64,000 nucleotides of DNA. It comes from Exiguobacterium artemiae 255-15. GTDB lineage: Bacteria; Bacillota; Bacilli; Exiguobacteriales; Exiguobacteriaceae. Location of the stretch: assembly GCF_000019905.1 (NCBI RefSeq), contig NC_010556.1:1638001-1702000 (forward strand), written 5' to 3'. This document shows, in pieces, positions 15,987 to 24,928 of the stretch (position 1 is the stretch's first letter; every line of letters starts with the position of its first letter). A model generated the notes under the pieces. The model was not told where the DNA came from and ran no database searches. It saw nothing but the letters and a program-made list of their open reading frames with translations. Both the position numbers and the translations under genes were made by a program.

Positions 15987-16044
15987 AAGGACTCGTCACA
16001 AGCACGACTGCTCGCTTGCGTACTGTGTCCTTCTTTCATTTTTT
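15987..16044 (+). promoter_or_regulatory. Terminator-like hairpin in the mrpA leader
   Basis: AAGGAC (15987) pairs with GTCCTT (16027-16032), with inner CAAGC/GCTTG pairing, followed by a T-rich run ending at 16044, only 36 nt before the mrpA start. It is either a terminator separating upstream transcription or an attenuator of mrp. Confidence 0.5.
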
Positions 16045-16079
16045 CGATGAAATGAACGATATGAAAAGGAGGGAATCAT

Positions 16080-18485
16080 GTGTCATTGCTTCATTTGGCA
16101 ATCTTGTTGCCGTTACTCGTCAGTCTCTTCATTCCATTGTTGTATAAAAAAATTCGATCGGTGCACACAGGCTGGTTCGTCCTGCTTGTTCCGCTGACGC
16201 TCGTCGCTTACTTCAGTCAATTTCTCAGCCAGACGATGGCCGGAAAAACAGTCGTTGCGACGATGAAATGGATTCCTTCGCTCGATATCAATTTCGTGGC
16301 TTACGTCGACGGGCTTGGTTTACTATTTGCGTTATTGATTACCGGAATCGGTTCGCTCGTCGTGCTGTATTCGATTTATTATCTCGATGCCAAAAAAGAA
16401 GCACTTCATAATTTTTATGTGTATCTGCTCCTGTTCATGACGGCGATGCTCGGAATCGTCTTGTCCGACAATATGATCGTCATGTATCTGTTCTGGGAAT
16501 TGACATCGATTTCGTCTTTCCTGTTGATCGGCTATTGGTACGAACGGGAACGCTCCCGTTATGGTGCCCAAAAATCAATGCTCATCACTGTTTTTGGTGG
16601 TCTGTCGATGCTCGGCGGGATTTCCCTGCTGTCGCTCTTGTCCGGCTCATTCAGCATCCGTGAATCGCTTGCGACGGTCGGCACCTATTCCGGTGATCCG
16701 CTCTTCACCGTATCGCTTGTCCTGTTTTTACTGGCGGCTTTTACGAAATCCGCCCAGTTCCCGTTTCACATCTGGTTACCGGACGCAATGGAGGCACCGA
16801 CTCCGGTCAGCGCCTATCTCCACTCGGCTACGATGGTCAAGGCCGGTCTCTACCTCGTAGCCCGGATGAGTCCGATCTTTGCGGAAACACCGCTCTGGTT
16901 TTATCTAGTGTCGTCTGTCGGAATGTTCACACTCTTCTGGGGATCATTGAACGCCGTCAAACAGGTTGATTTAAAAGCGATTTTAGCCTATTCAACCATT
17001 TCACAACTCGGTCTGATCATGTCATTGCTCGGACTCGGAGCAGCTGCATTGCAGGTCGACATCATACCGGACAGCCTCTATACAGTCGCAACCGTCGCTG
17101 CCGTCTTCCATTTGATTAACCATGCCACGTTCAAAGGAAGTCTGTTCATGATGGCAGGAATCGTCGATCATGAGACCGGCACACGGGATATCCGGAAACT
17201 CAGCGGTTTATCGCAACTGATGCCGGTGACGTTCACAATTGCGACGATCGGCACGTTGTCGATGGCGGGTGTACCGCCGTTCAACGGTTTCTTAAGTAAG
17301 GAAATGTTTTTGACCGGTGTTCTTCAAGTATCAGAGTCCGGCTTATTCCATCTCGATACATTTGGTCTGTTGTTCCCGTTCTTCGCCGTCGTCGGTAGTA
17401 TCTTTACGTTCGTCTACAGCATTTTAATCGTCTACCGGACATTCCTTGGTCCGAAGCAACTCGACAAGTTGCCGAAAAAACCGCATGAAGCACCGATTGG
17501 CATGCTGATTCCGCCGCTCGTTCTTGTTTCATTGGTCATCTTGATCGGCTTGTTCCCGAACCTGTTGTCAAACACCTTGATTCGTCCGGCGGCGGAAGCG
17601 ATTTTACCGAAAGTCATCGCAAACGGCGGTACGATTCCGGTCGAGATCAAGCTCTGGCATGGATTTAATCTGGAACTGTTCTTAACCGTCCTGATCATCT
17701 CAGCCGGAACCGTTTTATTCCTGACCTTGCCAAAATGGCGCTCCCTGTATCACCGGATGCCGAAGCAGGTCTCGCTCAATCATCAATATGATGCCCTGTT
17801 GCGTCGCGGTGAGCGGACCTCGACCGCTATCCATGACACGGTCATGACCGGCTATATGCGTTCCTACCTCGTGTATATCTTTGGTTTCATCGTCGTCCTG
17901 GTATTATCGAGCCTTTATTTCCTCGATGCCTTCCGGTTTGATGTGAACCCACTCAGTACGGTTCATGCCTATGAAGTCGTCTTGGTCCTGGTCCTTGTCG
18001 GCAGTGCCTTATCAATTACCTTTGCCCGGTCGCGTTTGACATCGATCATCTTACTTGGTGTCGTTGGTTATACGGTCGCTCTGTTCTTCGTCTTATTCCG
18101 GGCACCTGACTTGGCTTTGACCCAACTCGTCATCGAAACCGTCTCCGTCGCTTTATTCCTGCTTGTGTTTTATCACATGCCGGAAATCAGCCGGAAAGAG
18201 GAACGGATTAAATTTAAACTCGGAAACGCAGCAATTTCCGCACTTGTCGGCTTAAGTGTCACACTCGTTGCACTCGCTTCGCTCAGCCAACGGTCATTTG
18301 CTTCGATTGCCCAGTATTATATCGACAACGTAGCGGACCTTGCTGCCGGCGGGAACATGGTCAACGTCATTCTCGTCGACTTCCGTGGTTTTGATACGTT
18401 GTTTGAAATCAGTGTGCTCGCGATTGCCGGACTCGGGATTTACGCGATGATCAATTTCCGCAAGACAGGAGGAATCGACAAATGA
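16080..18485 (+). CDS. mrpA: Na+/H+ antiporter subunit MrpA
   Basis: MrpA is the large subunit of the multisubunit Mrp cation/proton antiporter, related to complex I NuoL. The 801-residue membrane protein carries the key Glu140 in LFWELTS and proton-path motifs such as FHIWLPDAMEAPTPVSAYLHSATMV (about 230-255). The C-terminal third holds the MbhD- and MbhE-like domains (about 590-800) found in full-length MrpA. The start is GTG with GGAGGG 6 nt upstream. Its stop overlaps mrpB by 4 nt. Confidence 0.95.
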   Translation: MSLLHLAILLPLLVSLFIPLLYKKIRSVHTGWFVLLVPLTLVAYFSQFLSQTMAGKTVVATMKWIPSLDINFVAYVDGLGLLFALLITGIGSLVVLYSIYYLDAKKEALHNFYVYLLLFMTAMLGIVLSDNMIVMYLFWELTSISSFLLIGYWYERERSRYGAQKSMLITVFGGLSMLGGISLLSLLSGSFSIRESLATVGTYSGDPLFTVSLVLFLLAAFTKSAQFPFHIWLPDAMEAPTPVSAYLHSATMVKAGLYLVARMSPIFAETPLWFYLVSSVGMFTLFWGSLNAVKQVDLKAILAYSTISQLGLIMSLLGLGAAALQVDIIPDSLYTVATVAAVFHLINHATFKGSLFMMAGIVDHETGTRDIRKLSGLSQLMPVTFTIATIGTLSMAGVPPFNGFLSKEMFLTGVLQVSESGLFHLDTFGLLFPFFAVVGSIFTFVYSILIVYRTFLGPKQLDKLPKKPHEAPIGMLIPPLVLVSLVILIGLFPNLLSNTLIRPAAEAILPKVIANGGTIPVEIKLWHGFNLELFLTVLIISAGTVLFLTLPKWRSLYHRMPKQVSLNHQYDALLRRGERTSTAIHDTVMTGYMRSYLVYIFGFIVVLVLSSLYFLDAFRFDVNPLSTVHAYEVVLVLVLVGSALSITFARSRLTSIILLGVVGYTVALFFVLFRAPDLALTQLVIETVSVALFLLVFYHMPEISRKEERIKFKLGNAAISALVGLSVTLVALASLSQRSFASIAQYYIDNVADLAAGGNMVNVILVDFRGFDTLFEISVLAIAGLGIYAMINFRKTGGIDK

Positions 18486-18922
18486 AAAACCCGATCAAAA
18501 AGCATACGAATGACGTCATATTGGAATCTTCGACGACATTCATCACTTTTATCATCTTTTTGTTTGCCGTCTACCTGTTTTTCGCCGGTCACTACACACC
18601 GGGCGGCGGATTTATCGGCGGTCTTGTGACCGCCTCGGCACTGGTTCTCGTCCTATTGGCTTTTGACATCAAGACACTTCGGCAGATTCTTCCGATTGAT
18701 TACAAACAGATGACGGCAGTCGGCATGTTGATTTCCGTGCTGACAGCGTCTGGTGCCCTGCTGTTCAACAAACCGTTTTTCACACATGCCCACGGTTACT
18801 TCAATTTACCGCTGTTTGGAAAAACATCTTTGCATACAGCGATGTTATTCGATTTAGGTGTTTATCTTGTGGTCGTTGGTGTGACAATGACAATTATTCA
18901 AACGATTGGGGAGAGTGATTAA
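18482..18922 (+). CDS. mrpB: Na+/H+ antiporter subunit MrpB
   Basis: A 146-residue membrane subunit with the MnhB pattern: an N-terminal helix, then GHYTPGGGFIGGLVTASALVL and further helices. It starts in an ATGA overlap with mrpA and lies 3 nt before mrpC. All seven Mrp subunits are needed for antiport in studied bacilli. Confidence 0.93.
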   Translation: MKNPIKKHTNDVILESSTTFITFIIFLFAVYLFFAGHYTPGGGFIGGLVTASALVLVLLAFDIKTLRQILPIDYKQMTAVGMLISVLTASGALLFNKPFFTHAHGYFNLPLFGKTSLHTAMLFDLGVYLVVVGVTMTIIQTIGESD

Positions 18923-18925
18923 CGC

Positions 18926-19267
18926 ATGGAAATCATCATGGCGATTGCAGCAGGCATCTTGACAATGTGTGCCGTCTATCTCATTCTTTCAAAAAGTGTC
19001 TTACGAATCATCATCGGAACCGGTTTACTCAGTCATGCTGCTCATCTGCTCGTCATGACGATGGGTGGTCTGAAGACCGGTGCCGCTCCTGTCATCAAGG
19101 ACGGCATCACCCAGTATACGGATCCGCTGCCACAAGCCTTAGTCTTGACAGCGATCGTCATCAGCTTTGGTGTGACTGCATTTTTCCTTGTACTTGCTTA
19201 TCGGGCTTATCAGGAACTGGGAACAGATAATCTGGAGGAAATGAAAGGAACCGATACGCATGATTAA
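18926..19267 (+). CDS. mrpC: Na+/H+ antiporter subunit MrpC (NuoK-like)
   Basis: A 113-residue protein with three membrane helices, the NuoK-like core [18 protein letters not shown] and ending [16 protein letters not shown], which is diagnostic of MrpC/MnhC. The end overlaps mrpD by 8 nt. Confidence 0.93.
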   Translation: MEIIMAIAAGILTMCAVYLILSKSVLRIIIGTGLLSHAAHLLVMTMGGLKTGAAPVIKDGITQYTDPLPQALVLTAIVISFGVTAFFLVLAYRAYQELGTDNLEEMKGTDTHD

Positions 19268-20744
19268 TTTACCATTACTACCGCTGTTAATTCCGCTGAT
19301 TACCGGAGTCATCTTGATGCTGTTTCCAAACCGACTCCGCCTGCAACGATCGGTGTCGCTTGTTTCGACTTTCTTGACGATCGTTGCAACAATCTATCTC
19401 GTGTACAGTGTCCGAAAAGACGGCATTCTGACCGTGACACTCGGCAGCTGGCCGGCTCCGTTTGGTATTACGCTCGTGTCGGACATGTTGTCCGCCCTGC
19501 TTGTCTTAACGACCAGTCTGCTCGTCTTTTTTGTCATCTGGTATTCAATGTATTATTTGTCCGACTTGCACCAACGGTTTTATTATTACATCGCCGTCCA
19601 ATTTTTATTGCTCGGTGTCAACGGTGCCTTCACGACAGGTGATATTTTCAACATGTTCGTCTTTTTCGAAGTATTTCTGATCTCGTCTTACGTCCTGATT
19701 GTTCTCGGCGGCAAGCCGGCTCAACTTCGGGAGTCGTTGAAGTATTTGTTGATTAACGTCATTTCGTCCGCCTTGTTCGTCATGACCGTCGCCTTTTTAT
19801 ACGGGGTCATCGGTTCACTCAGCATGGCTGATATTTCACAAAAGATCACTGAAATCAATCAACCCGGTATCCTAAGCGTCATCGCGGTTCTGTTTTTAAT
19901 TGTCTTTGGCTTAAAGGGCGCCATCTTCCCGTTGTACTTTTGGCTTCCCGGTTCGTATCAAGTGCCGCCGACACCTGTTCTTGCCCTGTTTGGTGCCTTG
20001 CTGACAAAAGTTGGTGTCTACGGTATCTTACGGACATACAGTCTGTTCTTCTCGCACCAGCAACAGTTCACGCATCAACTGCTCGGTTGGCTGGCGCTCG
20101 CAACGATCGTCATCGGTGTCATCGGGGCACTTGCCACACGTGATGTGAAACAGATTCTGATTTACAACATCATCGTTGCGGTGGGTGTCATCTTGTACGG
20201 CGTCTCTGTCATGACCCGGCAGTCGCTTGAAGGTGCCGTCTTCTACCTGATTCACGACATGCTGATCAAAGCTGCGTTATTCCTGTTGATCGGTGTGATG
20301 ATTGGTATTGCCGGATCCAGCCGCTTAAAAGATATGGGTGGTATGATCAAGGACTATCCGTTGCTTGGCTGGACGTATTTCATTGCGGCATTATCACTTG
20401 CCGGCATTCCACCGCTCAGCGGATTCATCGGGAAACTGTTGATCGTCCGCGGTGGTTTTGAAGCCGGCGATCTCGTTGGTCCGTTCGTCGTCTTGATTTC
20501 GAGTCTGCTTGTGCTTTATTCCGTGATGCAGATTTTCATCCGCGGCTTCTGGGGGACACCGAAAACTTACAGCGGTCCAAAACGCCATCTGACCAAACAG
20601 TTGCTGGCTCCTGCACTCGCTTTAGTCGCAATGACCGTTTTATATGGAATCGGAACGGAAGCCGTCCGTCCGCTCATCTCGCAAGCTGTCGATCCGCTAG
20701 TTGATCCGACACTCTATATCCAAGCTGTACTGAGGGAGGATTAA
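19260..20744 (+). CDS. mrpD: Na+/H+ antiporter subunit MrpD (NuoM/N-like)
   Basis: A 494-residue NuoM/N-like subunit. Glu137 in MFVFFEVFL matches the residue shown to be essential in Bacillus MrpD, and [22 protein letters not shown] (about 222-243) holds the proton-channel lysine-helix region. Translation is coupled to mrpC. MrpA and MrpD together form the ion-moving core. Confidence 0.94.
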   Translation: MINLPLLPLLIPLITGVILMLFPNRLRLQRSVSLVSTFLTIVATIYLVYSVRKDGILTVTLGSWPAPFGITLVSDMLSALLVLTTSLLVFFVIWYSMYYLSDLHQRFYYYIAVQFLLLGVNGAFTTGDIFNMFVFFEVFLISSYVLIVLGGKPAQLRESLKYLLINVISSALFVMTVAFLYGVIGSLSMADISQKITEINQPGILSVIAVLFLIVFGLKGAIFPLYFWLPGSYQVPPTPVLALFGALLTKVGVYGILRTYSLFFSHQQQFTHQLLGWLALATIVIGVIGALATRDVKQILIYNIIVAVGVILYGVSVMTRQSLEGAVFYLIHDMLIKAALFLLIGVMIGIAGSSRLKDMGGMIKDYPLLGWTYFIAALSLAGIPPLSGFIGKLLIVRGGFEAGDLVGPFVVLISSLLVLYSVMQIFIRGFWGTPKTYSGPKRHLTKQLLAPALALVAMTVLYGIGTEAVRPLISQAVDPLVDPTLYIQAVLRED

Positions 20745-20747
20745 CCT

Positions 20748-21224
20748 ATGCCGTTTCAGTTATTACTCAATATCTTGCTTGCATTCCTCTGGATGTTTCT
20801 TGCTAACTCCTTCTCCGCCTCATCGTTCATCATCGGCTACTTACTCGGTTTGATTGCGATGTTCGCGATGCGGCGAGGGTTCAGCACCCGGTTTTATATT
20901 GGACCGTTCATCGCCTTGATCCGATTGTTCATTCGGTTTTTGTATGAACTGGTCGTCGCGAATTTGGAAGTGTTGTCCATCATTTTAAAGCCACGCCTCG
21001 ACATTAAACCGGGGATTTTCGCCTATGAGACAGAACTCGAACACAATTGGCAGATTACATTGCTGTCACTGTTGATTACGTTGACCCCCGGAACGTTGGT
21101 CGTCGATATCTCGGACGATAACAAGACATTGTACATCCATGCTCTGCACATGCCGGAAGCGGATGATGCAGTGGCCTCGATCCGAAACAGTTTTGAGAAA
21201 GCCATCCTGGAGGTGAGCCGCTGA
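20748..21224 (+). CDS. mrpE: Na+/H+ antiporter subunit MrpE
   Basis: A 158-residue protein with two to three N-terminal helices and the MnhE signatures FIRFLYELVVANLEV and ITLTPGTLVVDISDD. The stop overlaps mrpF by one base. MrpE is less strictly conserved but required for full complex activity. Confidence 0.93.
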   Translation: MPFQLLLNILLAFLWMFLANSFSASSFIIGYLLGLIAMFAMRRGFSTRFYIGPFIALIRLFIRFLYELVVANLEVLSIILKPRLDIKPGIFAYETELEHNWQITLLSLLITLTPGTLVVDISDDNKTLYIHALHMPEADDAVASIRNSFEKAILEVSR

Positions 21225-21508
21225 TGTTAGAGACGATTTTATTCATTGCCTTAGGAGGCGTCTTCCTATCCATGCTCGGTTTATTTTACCGGGTCATTAA
21301 AGGACCGTCCGTAGCCGACCGGGTCATCGCCCTTGACTCGATCGGAATCAGCCTGATTTCCGTCGTCGGTCTCGTCTCAATTATTCTTCGGACGAGTAAC
21401 TACCTCGAAGTCATTTTGTTGATCGGGATTTTAGCCTTTATCGGGACGGTCGCCTTCTCGAAATTCATCGAGAAAGGAGAGATCATCGAACGTGACCGCA
21501 ATCAGTGA
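21224..21508 (+). CDS. mrpF: Na+/H+ antiporter subunit MrpF
   Basis: A 94-residue protein with three helices and the MnhF core KGPSVADRVIALDSIG (about residues 25-40). It overlaps mrpG by 17 nt. Confidence 0.92.
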   Translation: MLETILFIALGGVFLSMLGLFYRVIKGPSVADRVIALDSIGISLISVVGLVSIILRTSNYLEVILLIGILAFIGTVAFSKFIEKGEIIERDRNQ

Positions 21509-21872
21509 TTTTTTTGTAGCTGCCTTTGCATTGATCGGAGCATTTTTTAGCCTCGTGACGGCACTTGGTCTTATCCGGTTACCTGACCTCTATACACGTG
21601 CGCATGCCGCCTCCAAGAGTGCAACACTCGGCGTCATGAGTATTCTTATCAGCGTCATCATCTATTTCGTCGCTGAAGACGGATTTTTCTCGTCCCGAGT
21701 CGTACTCGGCATCCTGTTTGTCTTAATCACAGCACCGATTGGCGGACATTTAATTGCCCGTGCCGCCTATTACAGTGATGTTCCGCTTTGGAAAGGTTCG
21801 GTTCAGGATGACCTTGCCAAAAATCCGGAGCATGTCACCCCTAAAAAACGACCTGCTCCTAAATTAAAATGA
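21492..21872 (+). CDS. mrpG: Na+/H+ antiporter subunit MrpG
   Basis: A 126-residue final subunit with the MnhG motifs LGLIRLPDLYTRAHAASKSATLG and TAPIGGHLIARAAY. It starts with GTG within the mrpF end and is followed by a long bidirectional terminator, closing the operon. Confidence 0.93.
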   Translation: MTAISDFFVAAFALIGAFFSLVTALGLIRLPDLYTRAHAASKSATLGVMSILISVIIYFVAEDGFFSSRVVLGILFVLITAPIGGHLIARAAYYSDVPLWKGSVQDDLAKNPEHVTPKKRPAPKLK

Positions 21873-21898
21873 GCCCAGTTCTTTTTCTCTACGAGCAC

Positions 21899-21950
21899 AA
21901 AAAAACGGATGCGACCGTTCACTTAACGTGAAGGGTTCGCATCCGTTTTT
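21899..21950. terminator. Bidirectional terminator between mrpG and nsrR
   Basis: AAAAACGGATGCGA and TCGCATCCGTTTTT arms enclose a second TTCAC/GTGAA stem. Confidence 0.93.
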
Positions 21951-22369
21951 GCGAATAACAAATTCAGTTCATATGGATTTTTGAGTAATTCGGCTAATGT
22001 ATGTTGTTCCAGTTCCCGAATGAAAGCACGCAAGGCACGGGCAAGAATCCCTTTGAGCTGACACTGGGGTTCAATGACACAATGACCATCTGCCGCAAAA
22101 CATTCGACGATATCCATCGGCTCCATCTCGCGAACGACTTTTCCGATATTGATTTCTTCCGGATCACGGATCAGCCGAAGTCCCCCGGTCCGCCCGCGTG
22201 TCGACTCCACGTATCCGAGTTTCGTCAATTGTTGTGTCACTTTCATCAAGTGATTGGAAGAAATACCGTAGTGATTGGCAATCGCCGGCATCGGTGTTAC
22301 TTCATCTCGGTGAAGACCTAAATAAATCAGGACGCGAAGTCCATAGTCTGTATATTGAGTGATTCGCAT
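21923..22369 (-). CDS. nsrR: Rrf2-family regulator, NsrR type
   Basis: NsrR is a Fe-S repressor that senses nitric oxide. The 148-residue protein has the winged HTH (ITQYTDYGLRVLIYL, then NHYGISSNHLMKVTQQL) and three cysteines in ECFAADGHCVIEPQCQLK (about 93-110), spaced as in NsrR cluster ligands. RGRTGGLRL is the wing. The ATG at 22369 follows AGAGG by 6 nt; an upstream GTG is less likely. No NO-detoxifying gene lies adjacent, so its targets are elsewhere. Confidence 0.88.
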   Translation of the reverse strand: MRITQYTDYGLRVLIYLGLHRDEVTPMPAIANHYGISSNHLMKVTQQLTKLGYVESTRGRTGGLRLIRDPEEINIGKVVREMEPMDIVECFAADGHCVIEPQCQLKGILARALRAFIRELEQHTLAELLKNPYELNLLFAKTDANPSR

Positions 22370-22515
22370 GTTTTTCCTCTCTTTCTGTTCATGGAACCCA
22401 TTTAAATCCCACTTCACACTGCTGTTTCATCGTATCATGTTCGATCCTAATCGAAAATAAAGGATGTGCTTTTAACAGTATACGTAACGGAAAGAGATTT
22501 GGATGCCATCCGAAC

Positions 22516-22552
22516 AAAAAAGTCAGTTTCCGGATCCGGAAACTGACTTTTT
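22516..22552. terminator. Terminator of glpQ
   Basis: A perfect palindromic hairpin, AAAAAGTCAGTTTCCGG mirrored, functional on the minus strand after glpQ. Confidence 0.92.
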
Positions 22553-22558
22553 AAGGAA

Positions 22559-23449
22559 TCATTTCTTTTTTGTATGTTTCAGAACTTCATTGAACCGGTC
22601 GGCGAAGTTCGTAAAGACGCCGGTCACACCGTAATCGAGCATCCGTTGCATATCTACTTTTTCATTGACTGTATACGGATGAAGCAACAATCCAGCATTC
22701 CGGATTTGTTTCGTATTTTGTCGTGTCAACGATTTAAATGATGGTCCGACACCGACAGCATACGATTTAATCGTCTTTAATTCCTGGTTCGTAACATCCG
22801 TCATTTGCGGTGCCTCAAGAAGTTGAACGAGCGGAAGTTTCGGATCTAACTGCTTGACCTTCAGTAAACTGTCCCGGCTGAACGATTGAATCATGACTTG
22901 TCCCGGTTTAATCCGATTGCTCGATAATCCGTGACGTCGTAACGTATCCAACAGTTTTTTCTCCATCCCCGGGTAAACTTCCGGAGATTTCGTTTCGATA
23001 TAGTAGTTTGCCTGTTTGCCGTACCGGTCGAAAATTTCATTTAATGTCGGTACTTTCAGTCCTTTATACTTCGCGTTGGCATATGCCGGATAGGTTTCGT
23101 TAAACCAGCTGCCCGCATCGAGACGCTTGATTTGCGCAAGCGTTTTATCCTTGACGGCTCCGGTACCATTCGTCGTCCGGTCAACCGTCTCGTCGTGCAT
23201 CGCAATCAGTTGACCGTCCTTCGTCATTTGTAAATCAATTTCAATATAATCCGCTTTAAACTTTTTATGGCTCATATCGTAGGCAAGCATCGTATGTTCC
23301 GGTGCATAACCGGATGCTCCGCGGTGAGCGATGTTGACAACTCGATTTGGATCAAGCAACCCTTTCGCTTTCCCCGCTGCTTCAATACTCGTTGTACCGC
23401 TTGCGACGATCATTCCTGCGACTACCGTGACACCGATTTGTTTCAACAT
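22559..23449 (-). CDS. glpQ: Secreted glycerophosphodiester phosphodiesterase GlpQ
   Basis: GlpQ hydrolyses glycerophosphodiesters to glycerol-3-phosphate and an alcohol. The 296-residue protein has a Sec-type signal peptide (MLKQIGVTVVAGMIVASG, possible cut after SIEA). Catalytic blocks are NIAHRGASGYAPEHT, IEIDLQMTKDG and AMHDETVDRTTNG, giving the two His and the metal-binding acidic residues. The ATG at 23449 has AAGGGGG 8 nt upstream. It probably acts outside the cell on teichoic-acid or lipid-derived diesters. Confidence 0.92.
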   Translation of the reverse strand: MLKQIGVTVVAGMIVASGTTSIEAAGKAKGLLDPNRVVNIAHRGASGYAPEHTMLAYDMSHKKFKADYIEIDLQMTKDGQLIAMHDETVDRTTNGTGAVKDKTLAQIKRLDAGSWFNETYPAYANAKYKGLKVPTLNEIFDRYGKQANYYIETKSPEVYPGMEKKLLDTLRRHGLSSNRIKPGQVMIQSFSRDSLLKVKQLDPKLPLVQLLEAPQMTDVTNQELKTIKSYAVGVGPSFKSLTRQNTKQIRNAGLLLHPYTVNEKVDMQRMLDYGVTGVFTNFADRFNEVLKHTKKK

Positions 23450-23576
23450 TTCTAGTTCCCCCTTCGAAGTAACGTACAGATGTATCTTATAGGCTGTTGA
23501 TGAAGGATTTATGAACTCCATGTAATCTTCCGTATAGATTCCGTGACAAAGTTGTCACATCCACTTGAACAGATGC

Positions 23577-23613
23577 ATAAAAACTCCCTGCTTCCGCGAC
23601 GGAAACAGGGAGT
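23577..23613 (-). terminator. Terminator of odhAB
   Basis: ACTCCCTG..TTCCG and CGGAA..CAGGGAGT arms, followed by T5 on the minus strand. Confidence 0.9.
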
Positions 23614-23626
23614 AAAAATGATTGAA

Positions 23627-24877
23627 TCAAGCTTCAAAAATCAATGACTCCGGATCTTCAAGCAAGTCTTTGATGTGCTTCAGGAACGTGACGGCTTCTT
23701 TCCCGTCAACGATTCGGTGGTCATAGGAAAGTGCAACGTACATCATTGGACGATTTTCCATCCGCTCGGCGTCGATGGCGACCGGACGCAGGTTAATCGC
23801 ATGCATCCCGAGAATCGCGACTTGCGGTCCGTTCAGGATTGGTGTCGACATCAATGATCCAAACGTTCCGCCGTTTGTGATCGTAAATGTCCCACCTGTC
23901 AAATCAGATAAGCCGAGTTTGTTGTCCCGGGCTTTGACAGCCAGATTGATGATATCTTTTTCAATTTCACCGAAGTTCTTTTTGTCGGCGTCACGAACGA
24001 CTGGTACAACCAAGCCGTCTGGAGCAGAAACTGCGATTCCGATATCGTAGAATTTCTTGAGAACGATTTCGTCCCCTTGAATTTCTGCGTTCAAATACGG
24101 CATTTTTTTCAATGCGGCAACAGCTGCTTTCGTGAAGAATGACATGAAGCCGAGCTTAACTTCATTGTCCTTGACGAACTTTTCCTGGCGGCGCTTCCGT
24201 AATGACATGACAGCCGACATATCGATTTCGTTGAACGTCGTCAACATCGCTGCCGTTTGTTGAACCTCTACTAAACGGTTGGCAATCGTTTTACGGCGAC
24301 GTGACATTTTAATCCGTTCTTCCGGTTTACCCGGAGCTGCAGACGGTGTTGCTTGTGGTGCCGGCGCTTGCGGTGCTTTTGCTTGTTCACGTGGCGCGAC
24401 TTCAAACGTCGCGACATCCTGTACACGAATCCGTCCGAGTGGATCTTGTGTCGCGACTTGTGCTAAATCGATTCCTTTTTCACGTGCCATTTTCCGAGCA
24501 GCCGGTGATGCGATCGGACGATCGGCAACCGACGTCGCTTCTGTCGCAGCAACAGGTGCCGGCTGTTCTTTTTTCGCTTCCTGTGCAACCGGTGCTTCTT
24601 TTTGCTCCGGTGCCGGCGTTGTTGCTGCCTGTTGTGCCGCTTCTCCGCCTGCCGTGATGATGGCAATCGTCTCTCCGACACGGACTGTATCCCCTTCGGC
24701 TGCCATTACTTCGGACAGGATGCCCGCTTCATCAGATGGGACTTCGATGTTAACTTTATCTGTCTCCAGCTCGACGATGGCTTCCCCTTTTTCTACCTGA
24801 TCGCCGGGTTGTTTTAACCACGATGCGACCGTACCTTCTGTAATCGATTCTGCAAGTTCTGGCACTTTGATTTCCAT
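23627..24877 (-). CDS. odhB: 2-oxoglutarate dehydrogenase E2 (dihydrolipoyl succinyltransferase)
   Basis: OdhB moves succinyl groups to CoA in the 2-oxoglutarate dehydrogenase complex. The 416-residue protein has a lipoyl domain with Lys in [13 protein letters not shown] (about residues 37-49), an Ala/Pro/Gln-rich linker (about 80-120), the E1/E3-binding domain ([19 protein letters not shown]) and a catalytic domain ending [16 protein letters not shown], which holds the active His. It is downstream of odhA by about 50 nt, in one operon. Confidence 0.95.
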   Translation of the reverse strand: MEIKVPELAESITEGTVASWLKQPGDQVEKGEAIVELETDKVNIEVPSDEAGILSEVMAAEGDTVRVGETIAIITAGGEAAQQAATTPAPEQKEAPVAQEAKKEQPAPVAATEATSVADRPIASPAARKMAREKGIDLAQVATQDPLGRIRVQDVATFEVAPREQAKAPQAPAPQATPSAAPGKPEERIKMSRRRKTIANRLVEVQQTAAMLTTFNEIDMSAVMSLRKRRQEKFVKDNEVKLGFMSFFTKAAVAALKKMPYLNAEIQGDEIVLKKFYDIGIAVSAPDGLVVPVVRDADKKNFGEIEKDIINLAVKARDNKLGLSDLTGGTFTITNGGTFGSLMSTPILNGPQVAILGMHAINLRPVAIDAERMENRPMMYVALSYDHRIVDGKEAVTFLKHIKDLLEDPESLIFEA

Positions 24878-24928
24878 GTTAATTCGTCCCCCTAAGACTT
24901 TTCGTGTTTGACCCCACTTGATTTTAGC

